Positions 33,501 through 42,500 of a stretch of DNA of 64,000 nt are shown piece by piece. The DNA is taken from the NCBI RefSeq assembly GCF_902459465.1, contig NC_047068.1:248001-312000 (forward strand), written 5' to 3'. The notes under the pieces are model-generated. The model was not told the DNA's origin. It did no database searches and saw nothing but the letters and a program-made list of their open reading frames with translations. Both the position numbers and the translations under genes were made by a program. Within the stretch, counting starts at the first letter, position 1; each line of letters starts with the position of its first letter. The DNA comes from Asterias rubens. Its lineage: Eukaryota > Echinodermata > Asteroidea > Forcipulatida > Asteriidae.

Positions 33501-36184
33501 GGCGCCCTTGAATACAATACAATACAATACAACTAAATCTCTTTATAAAGCGCCTTATCATCAAGATCGTAGCGCTGGAAAGAGCAAGACCAATGGAACT
33601 ACAAAATACAACAAATTACATCTGATACAAATGAGTTTTGAGAGATTTTTTGAACAATGGCAAAGAGTTACAATTTCTGATGCAGACTGGGAGGTTGTTC
33701 TGAATAGCAGATACTGTGCGCTTTATAAGTGTTGTTTGTTGTTGTTATTATTATTATTTAGTTCTATATACTGTCACCTGACCATATCCTTTCACTAGCT
33801 TTCATTGAGTTGTTATCTGCTGCCCCCTAGTGTCGCATTATGTCATAGTCTAGTCTACTTCCATGGTCTAATCTTTTTCATCACTCTGTAGGTACGTTGT
33901 ACAGTCCAGAGGAGGCTTTGAAGGTCGGCGTGGTAGCTCGTTTCTATCTGCTGCCCCCTAGTGTCACAAAATGTCATAGTCTACTTCCAGGGTCTAAAAA
34001 CTTCTTTTGTCACTCTTTAGGTACGTTGTACAGTCCAGAGGAGGCATTGAAGGTCGGCGTGGTGGATGAAATCGTCCCGTTGGAGGATGTAACATCTGTG
34101 GCTCGGGAACGTCTTATCAAGTGGCTTCAGATACCAGGTAGGTGCTGTAAAGGCCGGGTTAAAGTCCGTTGCGCGATGGCCGCGCGATAGAAATCTTGAC
34201 GCAGCGATCATACAAAACACGGGTTATATGCCTCAGCGATGTCTTTGAACTGTGTTTTTTAGGATCGCGGGTCATGATTTCCATCGTGCGACCATCGCGC
34301 GACCGACTAATAAACCGACCTTTAATCTCTCCTGAGCTCAATTTGATTGAGCACTGCGGCTATTCCCAGGTGAGCCCCTGGAATGTCGTTAAAGCTATTC
34401 GAACAAACTGGGGGCAGGACCAGGGTTGACCCGGAAGAGCTAATCAAACGCTCCCAATATTATACTCTGTGCCTTTTATTTAATGGGCATAAAGGGCTGA
34501 ATATCTTGTAGAAAAAGTAGATTGTTCACCTTTTGCAGTCCTTGACTTGCAGAGGTGTCCTTGTTCTTAAATTGTGTTCTTCATTTCTGGTAACCTCTTC
34601 CATTTTCTAAAATGTTTTTAAATTTTTCTACCAGGTACGTTTTTACTTGCTTTATTTTGAGCAAGATATTTTGCAATGCTGTATCACTTAATTATCCTTT
34701 GCATATCTTGAATTAGCTTGTCACAACAATAACGGTCTTAATCAATTTGGCTGATACACACGTCATCCAATGTGGAGTGGTTAGTAAGAATGATTTGATT
34801 GTTTTACGTGTCATATTTTGCTTGAATGCTTTTAACTTTTCTTTCTTGTTCTCTGTGTTCATTGTATTTTCTTGTGTGGAATCAGGTACCTATAGGCTAC
34901 TGTACTATTTGACTGCATTAATCATTTTGCTTTCTATGTTCGTTTTTGGGTTGTTTGCTAATTTAATCCCCAGCCGTGACACTTGTGTCCTTAAGCAAGA
35001 CACTTACCCATTGCTTCGTCATTCGGATGGGACGTATAGCCGTTGGTCCCATGTGTTGTGTAAACGCATGTAAAAGAACCCAGTGCACTTTTCAAAAAAA
35101 AAGAAGGGGTTTGCCCCTGGCATTCCTAGCTGGATTGGCAGTGTATTGTGCCACAGCACCTTGTAAACCATTACATGGTGCTAAGAATTAGGTCTTATAT
35201 CTCAAACTTCGTCCACCTCCTTGCATTAATAATACCTGGCGCTTTGTATCCTTTTGCAAAAGGCGCGTTATAAATACGGTTATTATTATTAGTATTATTA
35301 CTAATTAGGCCTAGTGTTCTAAAACATACTACTTGTGTTAGTTTTTTGTTTATTTTAAGTTATAAGTGAAAGAATTTTAGAAGGACAACATTTCTTTGTT
35401 TCTTCAAATTTTCTTGTATAATTATTTCTTCTTCTATATTTCTAGATATGATTATAAGGCTTTTTTGCTTGCTCGATATTGAGCAAGACATTTTACAATG
35501 CTTTATCCCTTAATTATCCCATAATGCTTTATTCCTTAATTATCACTTGCATATGAAGGAGTGGAGTGGGTTATTAAGAATGATTTTATTGTTTTACTTG
35601 TAATGCTTGAATGCTTTACCCTTTTTTGCTTTTGCTCTGAAAAGATAATATTTTGTTGTGTATCTAAATTAAGGCTCTAGGCTAATATATAATTTGACTG
35701 CATTAATCATTTTACTTTTGATGAACCTGTTCCAATTGTTTGCTCATTAGGCCTAGTGTTAGCTATTAAACATTACTACTTGTTTTTTTTTTCTTTTGTG
35801 ACGTTTTCTGATTTAAGGTTATAAATGAAAGTATTTTAGAACTGTTAAAAGTTAGTTTATTTCTTCACAATTTCTTATACAGTTTCTTTCACATCTCTTG
35901 TGTTGTTTAGGTTAAACTAAAGATTTTTACTTTATTTCTTCAACATTGTTTTTATAATTTCACTCACATCTCTATTTGTGATTTTCAAGTTTTTTGTTTC
36001 GATATTATTACGTTTAGATCATGCGAGGGTCCTCTCTAAACAGATGGGCAGACACCAACTACGTGAGAAGCTCCATTCCAAACAGGAGGAGGATATCGCT
36101 TTCTTTACAAACTTCATCACAAAAGATGCGATTCAGAAGTCCATCGGAAGGTACCTGGAGGGCCTGAAGAACAGAAAGAAGTAA
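27489..36184 (+). CDS. ECI1: ECI1-like gene B: enoyl-CoA delta isomerase 1, mitochondrial (intact)
   Basis: Eight exons: 27489-27522, 28962-29102, 29537-29664, 30596-30742, 31848-31946, 33204-33285, 34021-34137 and 36018-36184. Total 915 nt, 304 residues, close to the mammalian enzyme at about 302. Residues 1-45 are Arg/Ser/Leu-rich with a likely cleavage near RYYA, a mitochondrial matrix presequence. The crotonase domain follows: AVVKMNRKPVNGLN, YRGVILTS, VFSAGLDITEMYQKS (oxyanion hole), GHSPAGGCLMALSCDYR (second oxyanion-hole element), IGLNEVQLGI with the catalytic Glu, then the C-terminal helical domain ending KNRKK. In this family the enzyme converts cis-3 or trans-3 enoyl-CoA to trans-2 enoyl-CoA during beta-oxidation of unsaturated fatty acids. 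All catalytic positions are kept, so this is the best candidate for the functional locus of the array. Exon 7 has an upstream duplicated acceptor. AATAAA at 37255-37260 could end the transcript. Confidence 0.9.
27942..28089. mobile_element. Foldback MITE in intron 1 of gene B
   Basis: Long inverted arms: CAATTATTGGGAAAAGTTTC CGTATGGCGCC.. and the inverse ..GGCGCCATACGG AAAGTTATCCAATTATTG, around a centre of about 60 bp. Confidence 0.85.
28962..29102 (+). CDS. Gene B exon 2
   Basis: Acceptor CTAACAAG, donor GAAG|GTACTA, 141 nt. It encodes the second half of the presequence, with SRALSASLHRRQTG, KRYYADPG, and YVQVVRDTVYE at the beginning of the mature enzyme. Confidence 0.85.
29537..29664 (+). 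CDS. Gene B exon 3
   Basis: Acceptor TGCACAG, donor TCT|GTGAGT, 128 nt. Encodes DIAVVKMNRKPVNGLNKDF.. to NNASYRGVILTS. The Tyr codon (TAC) before RGV corresponds to the TAA of gene A. Confidence 0.92.
29758..30187. mobile_element. Foldback element of about 430 bp in intron 3 of gene B
   Basis: Arms of roughly 190 bp. The left begins TAAAGACAGCAAAAAAAAGT and includes AAAAGTGCCCATTTCCATTG TTGCAGTAA. The right includes TTACTGCAACAATGGAAATG and ends TTTTTGCTGTCTTTA. The terminal TA on each side fits a TA target duplication. No coding capacity. Confidence 0.85.
30376..30486. mobile_element. Small foldback element, CCTGGGTGA ends
   Basis: GCCTGGGTGACTAGTGCGACT at the left, and AGTCGAGTAGTCAATTTCAC then CGCCCAGG at the right, are imperfect inverted arms. 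Confidence 0.5.
30596..30742 (+). CDS. Gene B exon 4
   Basis: Acceptor TTTTTAG, donor AAT|GTAAGA, 147 nt, phase 0. Encodes ANPGVFSAGLDITEMYQK.. to TVAAIN, with the canonical FSAGLD loop. Confidence 0.92.
30819..31205 (+). mobile_element. Family-1 MITE in intron 4 of gene B
   Basis: TTTAATGGCAGTGGACAC to AGTGTCCAGTGTCTTTAA. The central hairpin GAGACCTCAAGTTTAGAATT TGAGGTCTC is well kept. Confidence 0.85.
31848..31946 (+). CDS. Gene B exon 5 (catalytic Glu present)
   Basis: Acceptor CCCCAG, donor CTG|GTGAGC, 99 nt. Encodes GHSPAGGCLMALSCDYRV.. to TIGLNEVQL. The Glu in LNE is the family's catalytic base. Confidence 0.92.
32100..32200 (-). mobile_element. tRNA-like SINE head in intron 5 of gene B
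   Basis: On the minus strand it runs GTGTCATGGCCGAGCGGTTA, AGAGCACC, long variable arm, GGGTTCGGATCC, then GTGACAC, giving a good acceptor stem and both pol III boxes. No SINE body follows. As part of a repeat family it is more likely a SINE head than a functional tRNA gene. Confidence 0.7.
32238..32381. mobile_element. Foldback element, TAAAGCCTGGTTCGTACTTC ends
   Basis: The left arm TAAAGCCTGGTTCGTACTTC CTG is mirrored by CAGGAAGTATGAACCGGGCT TTA. The inner arms ATGCGAATTTC / AAAATTCGCAT also pair. Confidence 0.8.
32771..32920. mobile_element. Foldback element, ACTAGTGTACGTCTATTCCC arms
   Basis: CATGTTGACTGGCA..GGTAACTAGTGTACGTCTATTCCCCC pairs with GGGGGAATAGACGTACACTA GTTACC..TGCCAGTCAATATG. 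The arms are about 50 bp. Confidence 0.85.
33204..33285 (+). CDS. Gene B exon 6
   Basis: Acceptor TATCCAG, donor CTTG|GTAAGT, 82 nt. Encodes GIVAPFWFQELMIRTCGERE.. to KALQL. Confidence 0.92.
33340..33560 (+). mobile_element. LINE 3'-end remnant
   Basis: It reads APRLWNSLSLDLRTNPSIF then IGQLKLIS, the typical end of many reverse transcriptase ORFs (AP.LWN.LP..LR). A SINE/LINE-like tail follows with (AATAC)n at 33511-33530 and TCTTTATAAAGCGCC. Only the last residues of the ORF remain. Confidence 0.6.
33814..34073 (+). repeat. Tandem duplication of intron 6/exon 7 boundary in gene B
   Basis: Two units of about 130 bp start with TATCTGCTGCCCCCTAGTGTC (33814 and 33945). Each holds the end of intron 6 with an acceptor, then GTACGTTGTACAGTCCAGAG GAGGC..GGCGTGGT of exon 7. 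The first exon part (33892-33944) is partial and has no donor. Confidence 0.9.
34021..34137 (+). CDS. Gene B exon 7
   Basis: Acceptor CTCTTTAG, donor CCAG|GTAGGT, 117 nt. Encodes TLYSPEEALKVGVVDEIV.. to WLQIP. A second acceptor 129 nt upstream (CTCTGTAG, exon from 33892) keeps the same frame with no stop and would add 43 residues. Confidence 0.92.
34148..34325. mobile_element. Foldback element, TAAAGGCCGGGTTAAAGTCC ends
   Basis: The left arm TAAAGGCCGGGTTAAAGTCC..GCGCGATGG is mirrored at the right by CCATCGCGCGACCGACTAAT AAACCGACCTTTA. It starts 10 bp after the exon 7 donor. Confidence 0.75.
34366..34450 (-). mobile_element. Partial copy of the CTAATCGAACG foldback family
   Basis: CCCAGGTGAGCCCCTGGAATG TCGTTAAAGC..CAGGGTTGACCC..AGCTAATCAAACG matches the right half of the element at 41951-42189. 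Confidence 0.6.
34960..35315 (+). mobile_element. tRNA-derived SINE, 5'-truncated (intron 7 of gene B)
   Basis: It starts in the T arm (CCCCAGCCGTGACACTTGTG) and continues with GTAAAAGAACCCAGTGCAC and CAGCACCTTGTAAACC. It ends in a tail TTATTATTATTAGTATTATT. The 3' part differs from the 18 kb copy (GGCGCTTTGTATCC..GCGCGTTATAAATACGG). Confidence 0.75.
36018..36184 (+). CDS. Gene B exon 8 (terminal)
   Basis: Acceptor CGTTTAG. 167 nt coding DHARVLSKQMGRHQLREKL.. to GRYLEGLKNRKK then TAA. Same position and phase as exon 8 of A and C. Confidence 0.92.
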
Positions 36185-36251
36185 GCTACATGGATAGTGG
36201 GGACGTTGGCATTTTGGGACTTTTTCTGGAACATTTAAGTCAAAGCAAGAC

Positions 36252-36637
36252 TTAAAGGCAGTGGACACTATTGGTAATTATTCATAATAAATTTTCGCAA
36301 AAAAAACTCAATTGGTAATGAGTAATGGGGAGAGGTTGATAGTATATAACATTGTGAGAAACGGCTCCCTCTGAAGTTACGTAGTTTTCGAGGAGAAGTA
36401 ATTTTCCACGAATTTGATTTTGAGACCTCAGATTTAGATTTTGAGGTCTCGAAATCAACCATCTGAAAGCACACAACTTTGTGTGACAAGGGTGTTCTTT
36501 CTTTCATTATTATCTCGCAACTTCAACGACCAATTGAGCTCAAATTTTCACAGGTTTGTTATTTTGTGCATATGTTGAGATGCAACAAGTGAAAAGACTG
36601 GTCTTTGACAATTACCAATAGTGCCCAGTGTCTTTAA
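36252..36637 (+). mobile_element. Family-1 MITE, probably in the 3' UTR of gene B
   Basis: TTAAAGGCAGTGGACAC to AGTGCCCAGTGTCTTTAA, 68 bp after the stop codon. If the transcript ends at the AATAAA at 37255, the whole element is transcribed in the mRNA. Confidence 0.85.
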
Positions 36638-37540
36638 GCTCCTTGAGCAGTTTTGAAGTTGAGGTGTATGGAAATTAAGTGCATGATGGATCTTTCGCTT
36701 AGCAGGGTGACAAATAAACAAGACAGTTTTTGTTGAGAAGAGACAAAACGTTTGACACAAGGCTGTTTGTGTGTATTTGTACTTCTACTAAGATTTTGGA
36801 TCAGGGCCAGGACCTGGCTGGGTGTAGTTCAAAGATTAAAAGCACCGAAGGCGCAAGATGGGCTTGTGTGCCTGTTCAGCAAGCAGATGTTTTGCTGCTC
36901 CTTGATATATCTACATGTATGCATCAATAGAGTTGCTTACTGAAATGGCCCTCGGTGCCCATTTCACAATCAGCCCAAAACCATCTTGAGCCTGCAGTCT
37001 AGTGATCATCATTTTTGTGTACTAGACGTCCAGACGTCAAACGTCAAGTGACTTGTGTTGGGTATGCCTTGAAATGTGTAGAAAAACCCCTGTGGTTGGA
37101 TTTAATCAACAAAAATTATTCAAACAAAATGGATAAATCTATCAATTTACTGTCAATCTATCAATTTACTGTAAATATTAAATTACATATTAGCTGTGTT
37201 ATTTTCACTTAAAAGAAAACACATTCATTGTAACAGGAGTCTCTGATTGAACCTAATAAAACCAAATGTTTTATTTCCTATTTATTTATTACTGTGAGAT
37301 GCCTGTTGAATTTAAGGACTGATAATTGTAAGGATGATCATCTGATAGCTAATAATAATAAGGCTTGTAATGCCTACATATCCACCCTGCTGGGTGTTCA
37401 AGGCACAGCAAAAACCAACAACAAACAAAACAAAGAAAAACGAAGAAAAACAGACACAACAAAATTAGTCCTTGAAAACCTGTGACATGAGATAAGTTTT
37501 GAGAAGATGTTTGAATGTTGTGGTACAAAGACAAGATCTA
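36638..37540. other. Gene B 3' flank
   Basis: No further gene. AATAAA at 37255-37260 is the best polyadenylation candidate. Direct echo TCTATCAATTTACTGT at about 37138-37172. Confidence 0.4.
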
Positions 37541-37900
37541 AGATTAAGTGGCAGAGCGTTCTAAATGCGTGACGCAGCTGAAGAAAAAAAACATGTCACC
37601 CCATGAGTGTCGAGACTTGGGTTCAATCAGGAGAAGCATGGAACTTGATCGAAGATTCCTTGATTGAGTGTAAACTTGAAGAAGTTCAGAAATATAGTGG
37701 GGAGCCTTGTCATTAAGTGCTTTGTGGACAATGAGCATCAACTTGAAGATGTTTCATTGAGAGATAGGGAGCCAGTGTAGTTGTTTCAGAATGGGGGTGA
37801 TATAGAACAGGATTTCCTAGACGGTGTCGCAATGTGGGCAGCGGTATTTTGGAGGCGTTGTTGGGAAGACTGTAGAGAAGAGCATTGCCGCTGTCAAGGC
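37541..37900 (-). mobile_element. Degenerate LINE reverse transcriptase C-terminus
   Basis: The minus strand reads LDSGNALLYSLPNN, then after frame changes KALNDKAPHYISELLQVY, RNLRSSSMLLL and HSWGD. These are the ordered landmarks of CR1/Jockey/RTE-like reverse transcriptases past the catalytic core (ALNGLAP.Y..ELL..Y.P.R.LRSS). Frameshifts make it a dead fossil. Confidence 0.7.
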
Positions 37901-38569
37901 GAGACGAGAATTAACAATGCATGAACGACCTTTTCAGTGGTCATAATGAGCAAACACACACAGAGCAATTGGCTGTATAACCCAGGCATGATATTTGTCC
38001 TTTTTCTTCTGATTCAGGTTTTTTTTTGCCCTTGGAAAATCAGACAAACTGTGATTAAAAAAACTAAAGCCTACACCATGTGTACACGTACATGTAGGTC
38101 AGCTCTTGTACTTGATAACAAATATTGTCTATTTTTTTTTCCAGGGAACAAATGTCATGCCTAATAATCATTTTAAAATAATAATAACTTAAGTTCTTAC
38201 ATTATAGTGTTTTATTTATCTTTGGTTGTCTCAAAGGGCTTATTATGTCTAGGGACATTTCAGGGACATAAAGTTATGAGACTTAGTGTTGTAACCAGTA
38301 GGGGATGGGGCCGCTTGCCCAGAGCGCTTGCCCTTCTCTTGAGTGCAGCAACAGACCACCCCCTCCCCCCCCCCCCAACAAATGTCTAGTTACACCACCG
38401 ATATCATCTGCATTGTTAATAATTACTGTACAAACACCTGGTGCGGGTATCCAGTACAGATTATAATAATATGTACTTTATATACTTTATTTCCACCCAG
38501 TCAATACATAATAGAAGGTGATTAAGTGGTGGGTGTCTCCAGAAAGCAAAGCTTGTTGGAGTAGAGGCC

Positions 38570-38755
38570 CATATAATAATAATAAAAAATCTTATAAAGC
38601 GCTGGTATCTAGAAAACTATTCACTGCGCTAAAATATGACCACGGGGCGGTGAGTGGACTATAAGTCAGGTGAGTCGGTGCGCGCCCTGTCGGTGAGTTG
38701 GCCGCGGTGTGCGTGAAAAGGGAACGAGAAACGTCTTGCACCAAGACTAGGTCAT
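38570..38755. mobile_element. SINE-like tail and half of a GC-rich foldback element
   Basis: At 38575-38635, AATAATAATAAAAAATCTTA TAAAGCGC is a SINE/LINE-type tail. From about 38643, GGGGCGGTGAG..TTGGCCGCGGTGTGCGTGAA AAGGGAACGAGAAACGTCTT GCACCAAGACTAG equals the right half of the foldback element at 61070-61284. Confidence 0.65.
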
Positions 38756-39480
38756 GGGCAGCCTATAGCCCTACCTAGAAGTTGATGTGGGTCATACTAT
38801 ACAGAAGTAATCATTATTATACACGTCAATTGTATTTAAACAAATATATGTTTCTGTGTTCCGTACTCCAGACTTCCCCCACTCACTGAATGTAATACTA
38901 TCACTGTCCTTGAACTTCTCTCTTGAAGGGGTGCAGCAAAGTTTTCCTCTGGTAAGGGGCCGGGGCACTATGATTATGAGGACATTTGTAATGAAATCGT
39001 GCAAAGTGCAACGCAGCAATGGCTGTGTGTGCCATGGGTAACTTTTATAGGTTTGTACTATGATATACTCCGACCATGAAAGAAATCAATTCTCAGATCT
39101 GAGATCTAAACTTGGACTAACGAGTTGAAAAGAGACTACACCCTTTCCAGTCACTTAACACAACAACCCCTGACTAGCGAAACACAATAGATCTATAGTC
39201 GTCATAACTTGCGGTTTCAGTTCAGTGCTTTTTGTAAGAGAAATACACCATTTTTACCAGTCAGTGTTATGCATGGGGAAACCAAACTAAACGGAGATCC
39301 TTCAATACAATTCGCTATACACACAGCTTCACTCTAGTTCATTTTCCTTGGGGTTTTCAATGTTATTTTGAGGCGCATACTGTGCGTGGGAAGAACCGAA
39401 CTTTCGACAGAACAGGTGTAAGTAGGTCAACACTAGTAGTACCACACCCATGTGATTGAGAGTGTAATGTGATAAAAGCA

Positions 39481-39490
39481 GGGGGCGGGG
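39481..39490 (+). promoter_or_regulatory. GC-box-like motif upstream of gene C
   Basis: GGGGGCGGGG about 80 bp before the preferred gene C start. It matches an Sp1-type site by sequence only. No TATA box is obvious. Confidence 0.3.
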
Positions 39491-39571
39491 CTTTACTTTC
39501 AAGTGGGAACTACTGTTCGAGATACACCCCCTGTTTGTAGAATATCGACTGGCTTAAGATTGACTTGCGGA

Positions 39572-39584
39572 ATGTCAAAGACTG
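39572..39584 (+). CDS. Gene C exon 1 (tentative)
   Basis: ATGTCAAAGACTG|GTACGT gives MSKT and phase 1, as required by exon 2. Preferred over 39019-39037 because of its stronger donor and the GC-rich sequence just upstream. Transcript data are needed to decide. Confidence 0.4.
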
Positions 39585-42500
39585 GTACGTACATTTCAAG
39601 TATACAACATTACATTATTTATGTAAACTATTAGGCCTATAAGTGTATTGTTATTTTTTAGTTATTTTTCATAATACCATTTTTAGGAGTGCATTATTCA
39701 ACATCATAATTTAAGCCAAAGTTATTTGTCAGGTAAATACAGGTATTGTACTGTTGGGTGTATCTGAAACACACATGCATGCAAACAAACTGTGATAATA
39801 TTTAGCCTACGTCATATAGGCCTACACGTACGGATTAAAAAGTTATTTGTACAATAAATTGTGGCCATTGTGTAGCACTATTACTTATAGCCAAGGCCTA
39901 AAAGTGCTTCATGTTCTATCACGTAATAACGACGAGTGGAAAGCTTAACTTGCTTTTAAAAAATTAATTGACGCTGGGTCGCAAAAGTACGTTGCAACGT
40001 GGAGTGTTGACAATAGACACTTCTATGTTCCCGACACCCATAGTGTATTTTACCTTAAACTCTAACCCCAAGCCCCAACTTTTGCGTGTAAATCAAGAGG
40101 GGTTCTCGGAACATGGGGTTTTCTGAACAAGGGTGTCTGGTAGAGCATTCATCGCAGACGGGTGGGTTATTGGGTTTATGTGTGAAGTGCGGGTCAAATA
40201 TCCATGGAGCCTATCGAAGAAAGGTAACATTGGGAAGTCACAGGGGGGGGGGGGTAAACAAATTGTCCTACACTTATGGCCACTTAAAATAAGTTCCCGG
40301 TGCTTGCATGTTTTTTTTTAAACAAGCCATTGTCAGCGCTCCTGCCGAGTGTTATAGTTTAGAGTCTACGTCATTTGCTGGTTATTTTATCTGACGTAGA
40401 TGTAAACAGAAACAAAATTGTATGTTATATGTAAATTGAAAAATACTTCTAAAAAAAATAATGTTTAGGCCAACTAGTTATGAAAGCTTACATTTTTACC
40501 CTGGCAATTTTAAATCTGGGATGCACACGGTCTTTAATCTATGGCGGGACTCATGTCCAATTAACCCCACTGCACGCATGCTCGGGAGCACTTTCAAATA
40601 CATGCCTCATAAATCAAATCATAAAAATAGCACTTTTAGCTGGAATTACTTCCGGGTTTATCTAGCGTCGGCCTACTTTACTATCATGCGATTTATACTG
40701 TGTATGGTTTTGGGGTTGTATCGTTATTCCTTCGCCGAGTATGATTTTGTTCTGATAAGAACTTGTCCTTCAGGACTGGGCCCATTTCCGTAAAACTGTT
40801 ACGCAGAAAACACTGCTTAGCAAATTTCTTAAGCAATTATTTAGTCGGGCTCCAGCCACAACAATGCGAACGTAGTGTAGCTTAATTTGGACTGGTAACC
40901 TGTTTCTGCTATATAAGCAACTCTATTCTGTGCTTAGCAAGTTTTTGTGCTACCGTATGAGCCCTGGTGGAACTTTTTCTTGTTAAATTGATAATGTTAA
41001 CTATATTATGTTCTATATAACTCGGTCACTACGACCACACCAGTCACATTGAGCACATGAATTAATTCCGCATGCATTCCGTAGCCACATTCAGTAGTCG
41101 CATTTCTCTCATTGTGAATTGTTATCGTTAGCTCTTCATTTCTTGTGCTTTTTTTAGTTATTTATTTCCTGGTTGGTTGGTCGACAATTTAACTTCCTAG
41201 TTGAGTTCCTAGACTTCTACACGTAGTTTATTCAATTCAACTGGAATCAAAATAGCGTTATTTCCGTACTGTAGGCCTATATAGTAGACATGCAGACAGC
41301 AATGCGTGAATTAAAGGCAGTGGACACTTATTGGTAATTACTCAAAAAAAACTATTAGCATAAAACCTTACTTGGTAACGAGTAATGGGGAGCTGTTGAA
41401 AGTATACAACATTGGAAACGGCTCCCTCTGAAGTAACATAGTTTTCGAAAAAAAGTAATTTTCCACGAATTTGATTTGAAACCTCAGAATTCAATTTTGA
41501 GGTCTCTAAACCAGGCATCTGAAAGCACACAATTTCGTGTGAAAAGGGTGTTTTTTTCTTTCATTATTTTCTCGCAACTTCGACTACTAATTGAGTTAAA
41601 ATTTTCACAGGTTTGTTATTGTATGCATGTTGAGATACACTAAGTGAGAAGACTGGTCTTTGACAATTACCAATAGTGTCCAGTGCCTTTAAACCACTGT
41701 ATTTATAGACTGCTATTAGTATAACGCAAGACAAAAATGTTTATTTTCTCATTTCATTCATAGCCCGGTATTTTTATAACGATTTTTATTGATTGAATTC
41801 AGGCTTGACTGTTGACATGAATCCAGCACAGAAACTCGTGTCCGTTGAGAGGGACAAAGACATGAAAAGTGAGTAGAATAATGTAGAAATTGTGTTCTCT
41901 ACTATTATGCACGAGGTGAAATTATTTCAATTTGCACAATCAGCAGGCCACACTGCGTTCGATAAGCTTCCCTGTGTCGACCCTGCGGTGCTCACTCGGG
42001 CGAGCTAATCGAACGATCACTCGCCCTCCCGTGGTGACGTCATGCACCTCGGATCTGCTCCAAGTGACCCACTCCACAAGCAGGGCACTTGGGGGCTGGC
42101 CCGGGTGAGCCCCTTGAATGACGTCAAAGCTATTCAAACGTACCGGGGGCAGACCGGGGTCGACCCAGGGAAGCTAATCGAACGCACCCACGGTCTATCA
42201 GTCACGAGGCCATCTTGTTTTCTTTCTTAAAAAGGTATATAATCATGTCCATTTTCGAAACCATTGATACAATTTAGTTATGTCGTCTTAAGGTTGTGGG
42301 TTCGAATCCCCAAGCTATTCGCTGATTTATTTAGAACGTTTTGAACAAGAATTGTCATCTAGTGACTATAAATCACAATTACTTTATTTGTGCAATTCAT
42401 AATCATGGACGTCAATCAAATGTCTGTATGAGACAGATTGGTTGTTGCCAGTTTGGCATTTGTACGGGAGTTTGCTGAATTCCCTTGACAGGAAGATCAT

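Noticed and set aside
33892-33944. A separate ninth exon in gene B
   Set aside because: The duplicated exon start has no donor site of its own. It can matter only as an alternative acceptor extending exon 7.
39019-39037. Alternative first exon of gene C (MAVCAM)
   Set aside because: Phase fits, but the donor GTAACT is weaker and the 39572 start has a better donor and a GC-rich upstream. Kept only as an alternative.
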